Origin: Metridium senile
Taxonomy: Eukaryota; Cnidaria; Anthozoa; Actiniaria; Metridiidae
Length of the DNA stretch: 64,000 nucleotides
Direction of reading: 5' to 3'
Assembly (NCBI GenBank): GCA_949775045.1
Contig: OX459107.1
Location: forward strand, 9,698,250 to 9,762,249
In this document: one piece after another, positions 11,380-23,080 of the stretch
Position numbering within the stretch: the stretch's first letter is position 1
How the letters are laid out: every line of letters starts with the position of its first letter
Notes under the pieces: model-generated
Database searches by the model: none
What the model was told of the DNA's origin: nothing
Seen by the model: the letters and a program-made list of their open reading frames with translations, nothing else
Program-made: the position numbers and the translations under genes

Positions 11380-11640
11380 ATTTATTGTACAAAACATTCA
11401 TTTTTACACGTATAACCATTGTTACAATTCAACAAATTATATTTCTTGTAGTATTTGACCAATCACAATGCATGTTATATCTACTTGTGTGACGTATTGC
11501 ATATTTAGTGATTAGAAATTTATTGTATGAAACATTCATTTTTACACGTATAACCATTGTTACAATTCAACAAATTATATTTCTTGTAGTATTTGACCAA
11601 TCACAATGCACGTTATATCTACTTATGTGACGTATTCAGT
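11380..11640. repeat. Direct tandem duplication, period 138 bp
   Basis: The segment starting ATTCATTTTTACACGTATAA at 11396 recurs at 11534 with very few changes and ends each time at GTGACGTATT. Two copies, non-coding. Confidence 0.85.
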
Positions 11641-12037
11641 AAAACTATTTTAATGACGTTTTTTGAGCTTCTTGTCTTGAATCTCATTGCTATTTAGTGT
11701 CCACTTAGTGTCAATATATAGATCTGGGTCACTTGTTGACTTTGTATTAGAGATCAAACAGTAAAAACATGAAATAGAATAGTTCTCATTAGCCTGTGAA
11801 ACACTCTTAAGTGAATGTACCGGCTTAATTCCATTGTGTTCTTTTGTTGTTTGACTGTCACGCTTTAATTAACTTATACAGTTTGTTTCATGGGTTAGTG
11901 AGAACAGCTCTTTTTTGGAATAATAAGTAGCAAATACCATCAATTAGAGTTCAAACACTAAAAGCATGGAATATTTAGCACTCTTTAGCGCTTTGTACTA
12001 ACCAGTAATATTTTGCACTAAGTAGTACTGAATTCTA

Positions 12038-12165
12038 CCAATTAGAGTGCAAACACTAAAATAATTTTATGCTTGCACTAATAATTACCACATAAAAGAC
12101 AATAGAAATTAAAACTAGTTCCAGCTGTGTTGCATGCTTTTAGTGTTTGTACTCTAGTGATCATA
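12038..12165. mobile_element. Fold-back MITE of the GAGTACAAACACTAAAAG family
   Basis: The left end AGAGTGCAAACACTAAAA faces TTTTAGTGTTTGTACTCT. Other members lie at 29266-29402, 36293-36441 and, partly, 42473-42590. The interior contains AGACAATAGAAATT. Confidence 0.7.
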
Positions 12166-12614
12166 CCATCCTATTTAAGATCTTAATAAATCAAATACTT
12201 CCATCTTTGACAAACACATTTGTAAAAAGCATATTTATTGTCACTTTTTACTCAGTCGGGGTTTATACATTGGCATGTTTTAACTTCATTAAAAACGTTT
12301 GGTTTGTGCATTAAAAAATCGTTTTCTACTGAATGTTGTTACAGTGATTATGTGTTGTTTTGTATAGTATTTTGTGCACGCTTTTCTGTTGCAGAAACGG
12401 GTATCAAAATTCCGCACAATTTTTGATATCCTTGTGCAGTCTGATCACAACAATTTCATTAATGTACATAATAATAATCGTCATTACCACTACCACCATT
12501 ATCATCATAACATCATCATCATCATCATAAGCAACATACGCAGACTATGATCAGTTGGGTTTTGCTCATTAGCCGCACTTGTCTTTTCTCACACCGAGTC
12601 GAGAAATGCTTCAC

Positions 12615-12932
12615 TGACTCTGCGTATCAGCATGTATGCATTTTGTCTGCACATGCGTGTATTTTTATGCATATCATTTACATATTTAATCATTTGTATA
12701 TCATTTAATCATTTGCATATCTTGTATGTCGAATGGAAGAATTTTACGCGAACATGTAACATTTGGTTTGCAATCTCATCCTTAAAAATAATGTTCAAGT
12801 ACCATAAAACTACGGCATAAAGGTCTACCTTCCACTAATGTACTGTGGATAATTATTTCAATCGAATGCGCTTTTGAGCATAACAATACACGCATGCGCA
12901 GACAAATTGTATACATGCTCTGCGTATGTAGC
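12615..12932. mobile_element. Fold-back element, ~318 bp
   Basis: CTGCGTATCAGCATGTATGC and TTGTCTGCACATGCGTGTAT on the left are matched inversely at 12880-12932. The interior has short ATTTAATCATTTG repeats. Confidence 0.65.
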
Positions 12933-13089
12933 TGTGTGAACCAGGCTTCAGGCTTTTCCAAGAAACAATCGTAAATGAGCTAGCTATACACTAGTACTGC
13001 AGGAAGATAATGTTCAAGGATTTGCCAAGCCAGTATTTTAAAAAGCATTATTAAGGTCATCAGTCAGAATAATCCCATCTTTTATACGA

Positions 13090-13095
13090 TTTATT
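13090..13095 (-). promoter_or_regulatory. Poly(A) signal AATAAA overlapping the P450 stop codon
   Basis: On the minus strand the last codons read GAA TAA A, so the TAA stop lies inside a canonical AATAAA. If this signal is used the 3' untranslated region would be only about 15-30 nt. Confidence 0.5.
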
Positions 13096-16000
13096 CCGTG
13101 GAGTCTTGTCTTTTAGTGAAAACAGCTTTGACATCAGCCTTTGGTCGCGATACAGGCAGCCATTTATATTGAAGGTCTTGTCCTGGAGGTAAAGACCATG
13201 TATAACGCTGCAGCAGAAACTTAGCGATTAACTGAAAACAACACATAAAACACACAGGTAAAGACCATGTATATCGCTGCAGCAGAAACTTAGCGATTAA
13301 CTGAAAACAACACATAAAACACACAGGTAAAGACCATGTATATCGCTGCAGCAGAAACTTAGCGATTAACTGAAAACAACACATAAAACACACAGGTAAA
13401 GACCATCTATATCGCTGCAGCAGAAACTTTACGATTAACTGAAAACAACACATAAAACACACAGGTAAAGACCATGTATAACGCTGCAGCAGAAACTTAG
13501 CGATTAACTGAAAACAACACATAAAACACACAGGTAAAGACCATGTATATCGCTGCAGCAGAAACTTAGCGATTAACTGAAAACAACACATAAAACACAC
13601 AGGTAAAGACCATCTATATCGCTGCAGCAGAAACTTAGCGATTAACTGGAAACAATACAGAGTCACACCCAGTGTTTGTTATATCTTCATTGGTTCTTTT
13701 ATGTCCCCAAATGTAGGTAAGTGAGTGTAGTGTGTGTTAGTACAAGCCAATCACTGAGGGTAGTCATACCACCAAGCATTAAGGTATGATACATTCTCTG
13801 TGGTTCTTGACGTAAATTTCCAATCCAGTTTAGTGAGTGTAGTGTGTGTTAGTATGAGTTGGGAATAGACCTTTTCACGGTTCACGTTCACAACCTCGCC
13901 TCAATAGCGTGTAATATATATCCTTTACAATTTGACTGCAGCTCGCGGTAATTTAAGGAGTATATGACGCTAATTGAAACACTTCGAAATTCCAGGGACT
14001 GTAGTTGTAAAAAAATATATTATACGCTATCGAGACTGAGGTGGTTCGATTCGAACCGTGAAAAGGGCTGACTAGTTGTCACGACCAGAGTTGCGGTGTC
14101 CTCGGTGGTTCTTTTTCATCCCTATAATCAAGGGAGTATCATACTCTCTTGCTCCAATCCAGTATTCAGTTAATTACTTCTTAAAAGACCGTACCTAAGA
14201 AAAGATGGTAATGCATCGAGTCGATTTTTCATGGCTTACCACAGGAAGACCAAGCTCCAAGTGCACGCCCGTACATACATACATACGTCCGTGTACATCG
14301 TGATGCTGATTGGCTGTTCACATTTCGAAGGGAATTAAAGTGACGCACACGCCGAATAGCAGTACTAACGATTTGAGAGAGATTGCAAAAATGCTTGATG
14401 CGACTTACTTTAATAATTTTGTGTATAAAGTCGTGTCCAACGCACATTCTTGGACCAGAACCAAATGTCCAAACCAGACCTTTATCTCCTTCATTACTGT
14501 GTTAAAGAAAAACAAGGACTATAATACTATTCAATGTGGTGTTTTTTTCACTGAGCAGCAACTGTATCGTTATCATACCGTTTCGGCGAGACATCCACAC
14601 AGCAAATATTTACAGCCAAACCAACAGAAGTGTTCCTATCGAGGTTGAAAAGCTCGATTTATTCTTCCAAACTTGATTTTAAATTTGTTTTGAAATTTGC
14701 ATAAATGAATCGAATCTTGTAAGTTTCAAATTGCAGACTTCAACCGTCAACCGATAATGGTCCCGAAATCATGATCTGTGGTCAATTATAACTGATAATG
14801 CTATTGTAATAGAATACTTTAGCAAGTATTTATAACAATATTTCTGTAAGCAGACTAGGTTTAGCAAGTTTCCGTTGTCCAAAAAATCATTGAAAGTAAT
14901 GTTTTGATTTGAGGCGGTTTTTAAAACTTTAAAAGTTTCGATTCATTTATGCAAATTTCAAAACAAATTTAAAATCAAGTTTGGAAGAATAAATCGAGCC
15001 TTCCAACCTCGATAGGAACGCTTCTGTAGGTTTGGCTGTAAAGCATCATATTCTAATATTATCATGATCATTACCAATAACACCACCACCATCATCATCA
15101 TCACCAATTGCCCCATATCATCATTGTCACTATCACTTCACGTGACAAAGAATTAAGATGATGGTGAGGATGAACGTCATCATAGTAATCGTCAGTGATT
15201 ATTATCGTGACCTGCATCTTATCGCCAATATTATCATCATCGTCGTCATCATCATCGATCATTATCATAATCATCATTATCAATCATTATCATCATTATC
15301 ATTATCAGCATCATCATCATTATCATTATCATCATCATTACCATAATCATCATCACCATAATCATAATCATCATCATCCTCGCCATTACCATCATCATCA
15401 TCATCATCATCACCATTATCATCATTACCACTATCATAATCATAATCATCACCATCATCCTCATCATCAACACCATCACCATCGTTATCATCACCACCAT
15501 CATCATTGCCATCCTTACCATGTTCTCCAGCGTTCAGGGTTGAAATGTAAAGGTTCAGGGAACACACTAGGGTCACAGTTTGCCGTTCTTGTTAGATACG
15601 CTACGTAATATCCCTTGGGTATCTTATATCCATCGATGATTACATCCTGAGACAAAGAAAGTACGTTTGAGATGGTAAATAAGAAAGACAGCAAGGCGCT
15701 TTTTCATTCCGACCTCTTTGGACACTAAAATATAGCCTTGCTGCTTCGCTTCTTGGCTTTTTGTTTATCTTTTTTTTTTTTTTCGTTTTTTCCCCTGTTT
15801 GTTTGGCTTTGTTTTCTTTTCAGGGCGGGCGATGTCACTTGCAAAACGGAGAGCTGAGTGAGCCAATCAGATCGGATAGAGTAGCCTATGCACTGATTTA
15901 CTATTCTCTACTTTCACATAACAATAATGCCATCTGAATTATAATAAATAAATAAAATAAATAAATAAATATTTTACAACCATCACTCCCCGTCGGGACT

Positions 16001-19000
16001 CTTCCGTGAGGTTCACTCACACTCACTACCACTACATTCCATATTTACAACACACAACTCTGCTCACTTGTTGATTTTTACGGAGGGAGGAAAACCGGAT
16101 AACCCGGAGAAAAACCCTCGTGGCATGAGAGAGAACAACACATCAAACAAACTCTATTCACTTGTCGCCCAAGCCGGGAATCGAACCCAGATTACAGTGG
16201 TGAAAGGCCAACGCTCTCACCGCTAGGCCACTCATGCCACCATAATAGCTACGCCCCCAAAACAGAAGGCATTGTGGTTAATATGTGAAAGTATATAATA
16301 GTTCCCTGGGCCATCTTGAAAGATAGCTGGACCTTTGCATCAACGCGAGACGAACGCTGAGCTTGCAATGTTAGAGAGCTTTTAACACCTTGCCGGACAA
16401 TTATTCACATGTCTCTATCATTGCATGCTCAACGTGCGTCTCGTCTAAATGCAAAGGCCCGGCTACCTTTCAAGATGGCGCAGGGAACTGTGAAGGGGAC
16501 TATTGTCAAAAATAGAAATGTTAAAGCATAAAAGATGAATGAAATGTCTTACTTGGTTTGCTTTTCTTCTTCCACCAAGAAAGGGCGGCCATAACCGCTT
16601 GACTTCTAGTAAGACATCATCTAAATAACTATCATCCTGTGAGGCTTTTGTACGTATAACAATCTACAAAACACAAAATACACTTTTGTTAGTATAAACA
16701 AGTGTAAGAAGAAATAAAGAATGCATTACATTGTTACCATGTATTTGTAATTGTAATTGTACGAATAAATGAGTTGTTGTTGTTGCTGCAGAACAACTAC
16801 ATTAATAAATACATTTTGAAGAAGTGAAGAAGAGCTTAGAATTTATGAAACAGTACTTAGTAATCCGTAAAAACATAGGATATGTTATATGCCTAACCAC
16901 AATTCCTTTCGGTCGTACACTTTTCTTTCGTAGTGACACTGGCAACCGTTTTAAAATAGGTGTATACTCACATTTTGTGGTTTTGACATCTCTATACAGA
17001 ATGATACTAGTAAGGATGCTAATGCTAATTCCTCTCGGTCGTACAATTTTCTTTCGTAGTGACACTGGCAACCGTTTTAAAATAGGTGTATACTCACATT
17101 TTGTGGTTTTGACATCTCTATACAGAATGATACTAGTAAGGATGCTAATGCCTTAGGTACAAGTGCTGATACAAATAGAAGAAGATGATTGCCTAGCTCT
17201 GTAGTTGATTCGAATTGTGCATCTTTCAAGAGCTTGAAAAGTGACCTGATGGTGATAATAATCAAGTTAAGTTATTTTTTATTCTTTCTTCCCTTTCTAC
17301 TGATTCCTCTCGTTTTTTTCATTCCATCTTACCCTCCATCTTTTCAATGAACATATTTTTTTTATATTCCATCCTTCCTTTCTACAATTCATTCCATTTT
17401 ATTTGAGAAATTGACAAACTATCTCTTCCCTTCTCGTCTCGTCTCCACTTCTCTTTTATTATTTTCTCTTCTCTTCACTCGTATCAAAGATACCGTATGC
17501 AATCTTGAAAACAATGCCATCACCATATATGGTATTGTAGGTGAGAAGTAACAAAAGACTTTGATTAGCGCGCGAGATTGTATATTTATCTTTTAACAGG
17601 TTGAGATTGCAACAGAACAATAGACATAGCTTTGATACGCTTCTCTTCTCTTCTCTTCTCTCCTCTTCTCTAGCTTCTCTTCTCTTCTCTTCTCTTCCCT
17701 TCTCTTCTCTTCTCTTCTCTTCTCTTCTCTTCTCTTCTCTTCTCTTCTCTTCTCTTCTCTTCTCTTCTCTTCTCTTCTCTTCTCTTCTCTTCTCTTCTCT
17801 TCTCTTCTCTTCTCTTCTCTTCTCTTCTCTTCTCTTCTCTTCTCTTCTCTTCTCTTCTCTTCTCTTCTCTTCTCTTCTCTTCTCTTCTCTTCTCTTCTCT
17901 TCTCTTCTCTTCTCTTCTCTTCTCTTCTCTTCTCTTCTCTTCTCTTCTCTTCTCTTCTCTTCTCTTTTGTTCTCTTTGACTTTTTCTCTTTCTCATACTT
18001 TCATATTATACTAGTAGCTATACCCTACCCTTGAGATATCTTGCTATCTTTATCTGATAACTGCTTTCTGATAATTTCTTCAAGTCGTTTCTAAACATGA
18101 AAATATTGCATTTAGGTGAATTATTATTCATAGTAACTTTTATCAATATAACAGAAATTACTTTGGCAGCCATAGCTTTGCTGTATCCTGACTTGTGGCC
18201 GTAGACATTGATGTTAAGAGGAACAGAGATGAGTCCTTTGATAGAAACAGGGAATAAATGAATGAGAGAATGAATAATTGAATAGAAAGAAGTGAATGGA
18301 AGTTGAATTGATGGGAAATATACGAAGCAATGCAAAAATGGGAACTTGCCTTAGAAAATAATGTCATTATCAATTGCACTTTTATTGAATGAATGAATAA
18401 ACGAATGGATGGATTAGTGAATGAATAAGGGGATGAATGAATGAATGAATAAATGAATGAATAAATGAATGAATAAATGAATGAATGGATGAATGAATGA
18501 ATAAATGAATGGATGGATGAATGAATGAATGAATGAATCAATCAATCAATAGAAGATTGAACAATGAAATGATTGCCTGCGTGCAGCCGAACACAAAACC
18601 CTGGTTAGGTTCAATAATGTCATTATCAATTGCACTTTTATTGAATGAATGAATAAACGAATGGATGGATTAGTGAATGAATAAGGGGATGAATGAATGA
18701 ATGAATAAATGAATGAATAAATGAATGAATAAATGAATGAATAAACGAATGGATGGATTAGTGAATGAATAAAGGGATGAGTGAATGAATGAATGAATGA
18801 ATAAACGAATGGATGGATTAATGAATTAATAAAGGGATGAATGAATGAATGAATAAACGAATGGATGGATTAGTGAATGAATAAAAGAATGAATGAATGA
18901 ATGAATGAATGAATGAATAAATGAATGAATGAATAAATGAATGAATACACCAATGAATGGATTAATGAATTAATAAAGGGATGAATGAATGAATGAATAA

Positions 19001-21329
19001 ACGAATGGATGGATTAGTGAATGAATAAAAGAATGAATGAATGAATGAATAAACGAATGGATGGATAAATGAATTAATAAAGGGATGAATGAATGAATGA
19101 ATGAATAATGAATGAATAAACGAATGGATGGATTAGTGAATGAATGAATGAATGAATGAATGAATGGATGAATGAATGAATAAATGAATGGATGGATGAA
19201 TGAATGAATGAATGAATCAATCAATCAATAGAAGATTGAACAATGAAATGATTGCCTGCGTGCAGCCGAACACAAAACCCTGGTTAGGTTCAACCTAACT
19301 GGGGTTTTGTGTTCGGCTGCACGCAGGCTATGAAATGATGGATGGATGAATAAATGGTCGATGACTGAGTTAATAATAAATGAATGCACAAAGAAATGGG
19401 ATAAACAGTGCTCTTCTAATCATGGAGACTAACAACTTCATGCCAATCAATGTTTCTATCTCATAAAAACATCTACTATAATAGAAATATAACAACAACC
19501 ACACCAAACAACCCACCATGCCAGTGTGCAATAGTCAAGTCAATAATATCCTCAGCGTCATTTCCAGCCTCCTCAAAATCCAGTCCCAAGAAAAGAGTAA
19601 GAGATAACTGTGTTGTCAAAAGCTTCAACTGCCTATACAGTGGTATTGGCCCATGTGCCGCAAGTTTTTCTAAAACTCTAGAACATATGATATCTACTTC
19701 TGCTAAATGTCTGGCCATGTTTTCCGTTTGAAGTGTTGAGCAGAGAATTTTCCGTAGTCGCACGGCTTCGTCATCACTATTGAAGATTACTAGGTCGCCA
19801 TAGAGACTGTACATGTAGCCAAAGTCTTTGTAACCCATATCAAAGGCATGAGCTTGGTCTGTTGAAAGATATCAAATGATATACTGTTATAAATATTATA
19901 GTAGATGAATGAATGAATGGATGGATGGGACAATGAAGGAATGAGTGAAATAATGGATAGGTAAATTGTTAAATGAACAGATAAATGAATAAATAAAAGG
20001 AAGGATGGATGGATGGGTAAATGAACAAGTGATTAAATGAATGAATGAATGGATGGATGGGACAATGAAGGAATGAGTGAAATAATGGATAGGTAAATAG
20101 TTAAATGAACAGATAAATGAATAAATAAAATGAAAGGATGGATGGATGGGTAAATGAACAAGTGATTAAATGAATGAATGAATGGATGTATGGGACAATG
20201 AAGGAATGAATGAAATAATTGATAATTAAATAATTAAATGAACAAATAAATGAGTAAATAAAATGAAAGGATGGATGGATGGGTAAATGAACAAGTGATT
20301 ACATGAATGAATGAATGGATGGATGGGACAATGAAGGAATGAATGAAATAATTGATAAGTAAATAATTAAATGAACAAATAAATGAGTAAATAAAAGGAT
20401 GGATGGATGGGTAAATGAACAAGTGATTAAATGAATAAATGAATGAATGAATGGATGGATGGATGAATGAATGAATGAATGAATGAATGAATGAATGAAT
20501 GAATGAATGAATGAATGAATGAATGAATGAATGATAAGTTAATCAATGAATGGATGAATAAATAGATGGATGCATGGATAAATGAATTATCCAACAGACG
20601 ATTCATTTGAATGAGCGTATGGAAAATGAATGAATGAATGAATGAATGAATGGATGGATATATAATTGAATGAATGAATGTATGAATAAATGTAAGGGTT
20701 GATGAATGAATGAATGCCTGTGTGGAGGAATGGCAGTAGTGTAATTGAGTGAAGTGAAGCTTTTATTGCAAAATCACTAGTGGTAAAATGCTTGTTTGAA
20801 ACCCTGTCTTGTTTTTGTACCATGTAATAGCTTCTGGCCAATCATTTTGCTCAAAATTGGTCATGTGGTACAGAAAACACAACCCTATAAAGGCCAAATT
20901 TTCAATGGTTGGTTAACCACTCTAGTGATCCTCATATAGTAACAGCCACTCATTTCTTAAGGATTAGATAAACTATTTCATTCATAATTCTTGGTTTGCA
21001 ACCATTCCCAGGAGAGCGAATTGAACAAAAGTACCACCAGTCACAGTGATGGTTTTCTTTTGTCAAGACCACCAGCATGGCTGCCATTTCTTTTGTTCAA
21101 TTTGCTCTCCTGGTATGGTTGCAATCCACCTATATATACCTTGTAAAATTTCTTTGACACCATTACTAGATGCTACAAAGACATGTGCCTTGTTCAAAGC
21201 CCTAGTCTGGAAGACTCTACAACCAAACGTGTCTATTTTAGTCTGTACAAATTCATTAGGGTTCTTTGCAAACTCAATGGTCTTGTCTCCTGTGACTGGC
21301 CAACCAATGCATCCTGGTATGGCTGTCAT
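13091..21329 (-). CDS. Cytochrome P450 (5' anchor exon not certain)
   Basis: Nine phase-consistent coding exons in transcript order: 21329-21140, 19858-19517, 18235-18162, 18090-18029, 17245-17098, 16663-16553, 15646-15519, 14496-14409 and 13231-13091 (427 codons plus stop). Visible hallmarks are the proline-rich start IPGCIGWPVTGD, the K-helix ExxR as EVKR (exon 16663-16553), NPERW of the PERF region, and the haem-thiolate motif FGSGPRMCVG with its cysteine ligand (exon 14496-14409). This is a haem monooxygenase fold, normally bound to the endoplasmic reticulum. The I-helix region (exon 17245-17098) reads LLLFVSALVPKALASLL and lacks the usual AGxDTT acid-alcohol pair. The first listed exon opens right after an acceptor (TGTGTAG), so a membrane-anchor exon is expected upstream; see 22943-23080. 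Clan not assigned. Seven acceptor copies precede the last exon. Confidence 0.9.
13187..13670 (-). repeat. 69-bp VNTR carrying the acceptor of the last P450 exon, seven copies
   Basis: On the minus strand each unit contains a pyrimidine-rich tract, TTTCAG and the first ~43 nt of the last exon. Possible exon starts are 13231, 13300, 13369, 13438, 13507, 13576 and 13645. Sixty-nine is 23 codons and no unit has a stop in the P450 frame, so every acceptor would give an intact C-terminus with 0-6 extra 23-residue repeats (core QLIAKFLLQRYTWSLP). Confidence 0.9.
13867..14070. mobile_element. Fold-back element, ~204 bp, P450 intron
   Basis: CTTTTCACGGTTC and CAATAGCGT on the left face GAACCGTGAAAAG and ACGCTATCGAG on the right. 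Non-coding. Confidence 0.65.
14608..15043. mobile_element. Fold-back element, ~436 bp, P450 intron
   Basis: Arms of about 110 bp: ACAGCCAAACCAACAGAAG and ATTCTTCCAAACTTGATTTT on the left are matched inversely at 14935-15043. The central 220 bp are unrelated and non-coding. Confidence 0.8.
15060..15520. repeat. (ATC)n-rich microsatellite, P450 intron
   Basis: Interrupted CAT/ATC trinucleotides that end right at the donor of P450 exon 15646-15519. The His- and Asp-rich frames in it are not coding. Confidence 0.9.
15940..16245 (-). mobile_element. tRNA-derived SINE, complete
   Basis: Read on the minus strand, it starts with an A-box-like TGGCCTAGCGGTGAGAGCG and has the B-box GGGTTCGATTCCC. The body follows (CCACGAGGGTTTTTCTCC, GGGTTATCCGGTTTTCCTCC) and it ends in a TTTA-rich tail at 15940-15975. 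A truncated sense copy lies at 7590-7770. The family name is not assigned. Confidence 0.75.
16297..16504. mobile_element. Fold-back element with GGAACTGTGAAGGGGACTATT end, copy A
   Basis: TTCCCTGGGCCATCTTGAAAG faces the complement of CTTTCAAGATGGCGCAGGGAA, and GACGAACGCTGAGCTTGCAAT is also mirrored. A second copy is at 41823-42016, and its end word also follows the SINE at 7745. Confidence 0.75.
16840..17156. repeat. 126-bp tandem duplication across a P450 donor site
   Basis: The last ~55 bp of P450 exon 17245-17098, its GTGAGT donor and adjoining intron recur 126 bp further into the intron (second donor at about 16971). A third, partial copy of the intronic half is at 16895-16965. Using the second donor would meet a TAA seven codons into the added segment. 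Confidence 0.85.
17640..17966. repeat. (TCTTC)n pentanucleotide microsatellite, P450 intron
   Basis: About 60 near-perfect units between P450 exons 18090-18029 and 17245-17098. Arg/Glu/Lys repeats on the minus strand are artefacts of the array. Confidence 0.95.
18385..19330. repeat. (GAAT)n array with duplicated hairpin segment, P450 intron
   Basis: GAAT/GGAT tetranucleotides organised into ~60-90-bp higher-order units (ATGAATAAACGAATGGATGG). The segment around CCTGCGTGCAGCCGAACAC occurs at 18577 and at 19255. At the second site it meets its own inverted copy and forms a near-perfect hairpin of two ~37-bp arms (19253-19328). Confidence 0.85.
19890..20720. repeat. GAAT/GGAT minisatellite, P450 intron
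   Basis: Higher-order units of about 120 bp containing GGGACAATGAAGGAATGA and AAATGAACAAGTGATTA recur at least four times, then degrade to plain GAAT runs at 20450-20530. Confidence 0.85.
20838..20930 (-). mobile_element. Fragment of the 6183-6632 fold-back family
   Basis: TGGCCAATCATTTTGCTCAA and ATTGGTCATGTGGTAC match the interior of the element at 6183-6632 in inverted orientation. Ends are missing. Confidence 0.6.
21009..21114. repeat. Short inverted repeat, P450 intron
   Basis: CAGGAGAGCGAATTGAACAA at 21010 is mirrored by TTGTTCAATTTGCTCTCCTG ending at 21113. It lies immediately 3' of the P450 exon 21329-21140 on the transcript. Fold-back element or remnant. Confidence 0.6.
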
Positions 21330-21380
21330 CTACACAATACAAAAAATAATATTTTTAATCATGATCTAAAAAATTGAAAG

Positions 21381-21687
21381 CACAGGGCATCCTCGGGAAC
21401 CCAGGGGTAATCTTCTGTCGCTCGTTTCTCGCTCCCAGAATAAATACCCATGGGAACGTAGTCTGTTGGAGCTTGTTCCAGAAGTGAAAATTCAAACTTA
21501 TTTAACGACTTTCTTTGAATGGTTATCTTGATTTTCATTGGTCGACCTAATAAGGTTGACCAATCAGGAAAGAGCTGAATTTTGACTTCCGGAACAAGCT
21601 CCAACAGACTATGTTCCCAGGGGTATTTATTCTGGAAGCGAGAAACGAGCGACAGAAGATTACCCCTGGGTTCCCGAGGATGAGCAC
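21381..21687. mobile_element. Fold-back element, ~307 bp with ~140-bp arms
   Basis: CGGGAACCCAGGGGTAATCT, GTCTGTTGGAGCTTGTTCC and others are mirrored on the right, so nearly the whole element can form one hairpin. The 81-codon open frame inside it is a by-product of the arms. Confidence 0.85.
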
Positions 21688-21889
21688 AGGGTACCCAGCT
21701 TTTTTTCTTTTCTTTTCACGTAAATAAACAAAAATGTGCTATATTATGCTAATAATGGGATTCTGTGGTATCGCGTAACATACTCGTGTCATACAGCATG
21801 ACATTTTTATATTGTGTTTAGACTTACTAGAGAGTATAAACATTGATGTCTGCCTATAGACAGAATGCCAATATTTATGGCAGCCACTT

Positions 21890-22120
21890 TATTATCAATC
21901 AATCAATCAATCAATCAATTAAATCAATTTATTAAAATCATAACGTGGGATAAGGTCACCCTTACCTCCGAGCCAGAGGCTCATGTAAAAAGCGTATGAC
22001 AATTATATACATATATTGAATTATACATAGAAAATATAAAAAAGAAAAATATAGATAGTACTTAAATAGATAAAATTATTATTAAATTACTATTTAAATT
22101 AAATTTATAGTGAATATCAT
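21890..22120 (-). mobile_element. Probable LINE 3' tail
   Basis: (ATCA)n at 21895-21920 is followed by TTTATTAAAATCATAACG and AAGGTCACCCTTACCTCC. Read on the minus strand this looks like the end of a non-LTR element with a TTGA repeat tail. The region up to 22940 is AT-rich and shows no other feature. Confidence 0.35.
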
Positions 22121-22942
22121 TTTTTTTTTAATTCATACTTAAATTGACCAATACATCAAAGTTATAGATCAGAATGACATCAAAAAGATAAACTGTTTGA
22201 AAAAAAAAATTTATTAAACTCTTGAGAATGTGAAGTGTGAAAAATACCACAACAAGGCTAGCAAGGAAACAGTTCACTGAACAAATACAAATCTCTGTAA
22301 TTTTGATTCCAAATAACTTCACTTGAATTATATTTATAGCAATAATTACACGGTCTCGATGCTTTTTACGAAATTTAAAATTCAATAAAGTATTAAAACT
22401 GTAAAATGGAAATTTTATAGTAAATAACAATAAATATAATTAATTAATTAAATATAACAAAATATATATCATATATAACAAAAATATATAATAAAACTAA
22501 TTGTGATCTAATAACACAAATCAGGAACATTTATAATATTTCTTATATTAAAAGAAATGTCTGAACCCTTAAATGATTATAAGATTAGAATATTTTGCCC
22601 ATTGTTAATTCTTTTGGTCATGTTGAAACTTGATGCTAATTTTGTCAATATTTTCCTGAAAGACTTGAAATTTGCGATAACAATATCATTATTAATGGAC
22701 TTATTTATGCAAATAAGCTTACTTCGAAAATATCACATCTAAAACAACTGAATTGAATGATTATATTACAATTTTTATGTTACAATTTCTAGGCCGGCTC
22801 TTTCAAGCTCAATGACAAAACACAGATTTTTTTACGCTTCATTTACAAAATATAAGGTGCAATTCTCTAAGGAAAACATCGAAATTATAGTATATAAATG
22901 TACAAAATATAAACAATATTTTTCACACTTCAGATAACACAC

Positions 22943-23080
22943 TCGTTTTGTCCACATACTACTAAAACAAACTAGCAAACGATTCGAAAACCGAGATCGA
23001 AATTTGATATAATTGTGACACACACATCGAAAAATATGAAGAGCAAAGATCAACGATATATATATTAAAGATACTTTCAT
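22943..23080 (-). CDS. Candidate N-terminal membrane-anchor exon of the P450
   Basis: An ATG at 23080 opens 46 codons that begin MKVSLIYISLIFALHIF, a short hydrophobic stretch followed by basic residues, and end at a phase-0 GTGTGT donor. This phase fits the acceptor at 21330. Adding it gives 473 aa, within the normal P450 range. The donor is weak and the sequence is AT-rich, so other choices remain open. Confidence 0.35.

Noticed and set aside
13187..13670. Regular direct repeats that could suggest a CRISPR array
   Set aside because: The 69-bp units have no unique spacers and the window is eukaryotic. The repeats carry a splice acceptor.
14229..14310. A possible P450 haem-region exon on the minus strand with GRMYVCTG
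   Set aside because: No phenylalanine-glycine motif precedes it and the phase does not fit. The true motif FGSGPRMCVG lies at 14496-14409 with correct phase on both sides.
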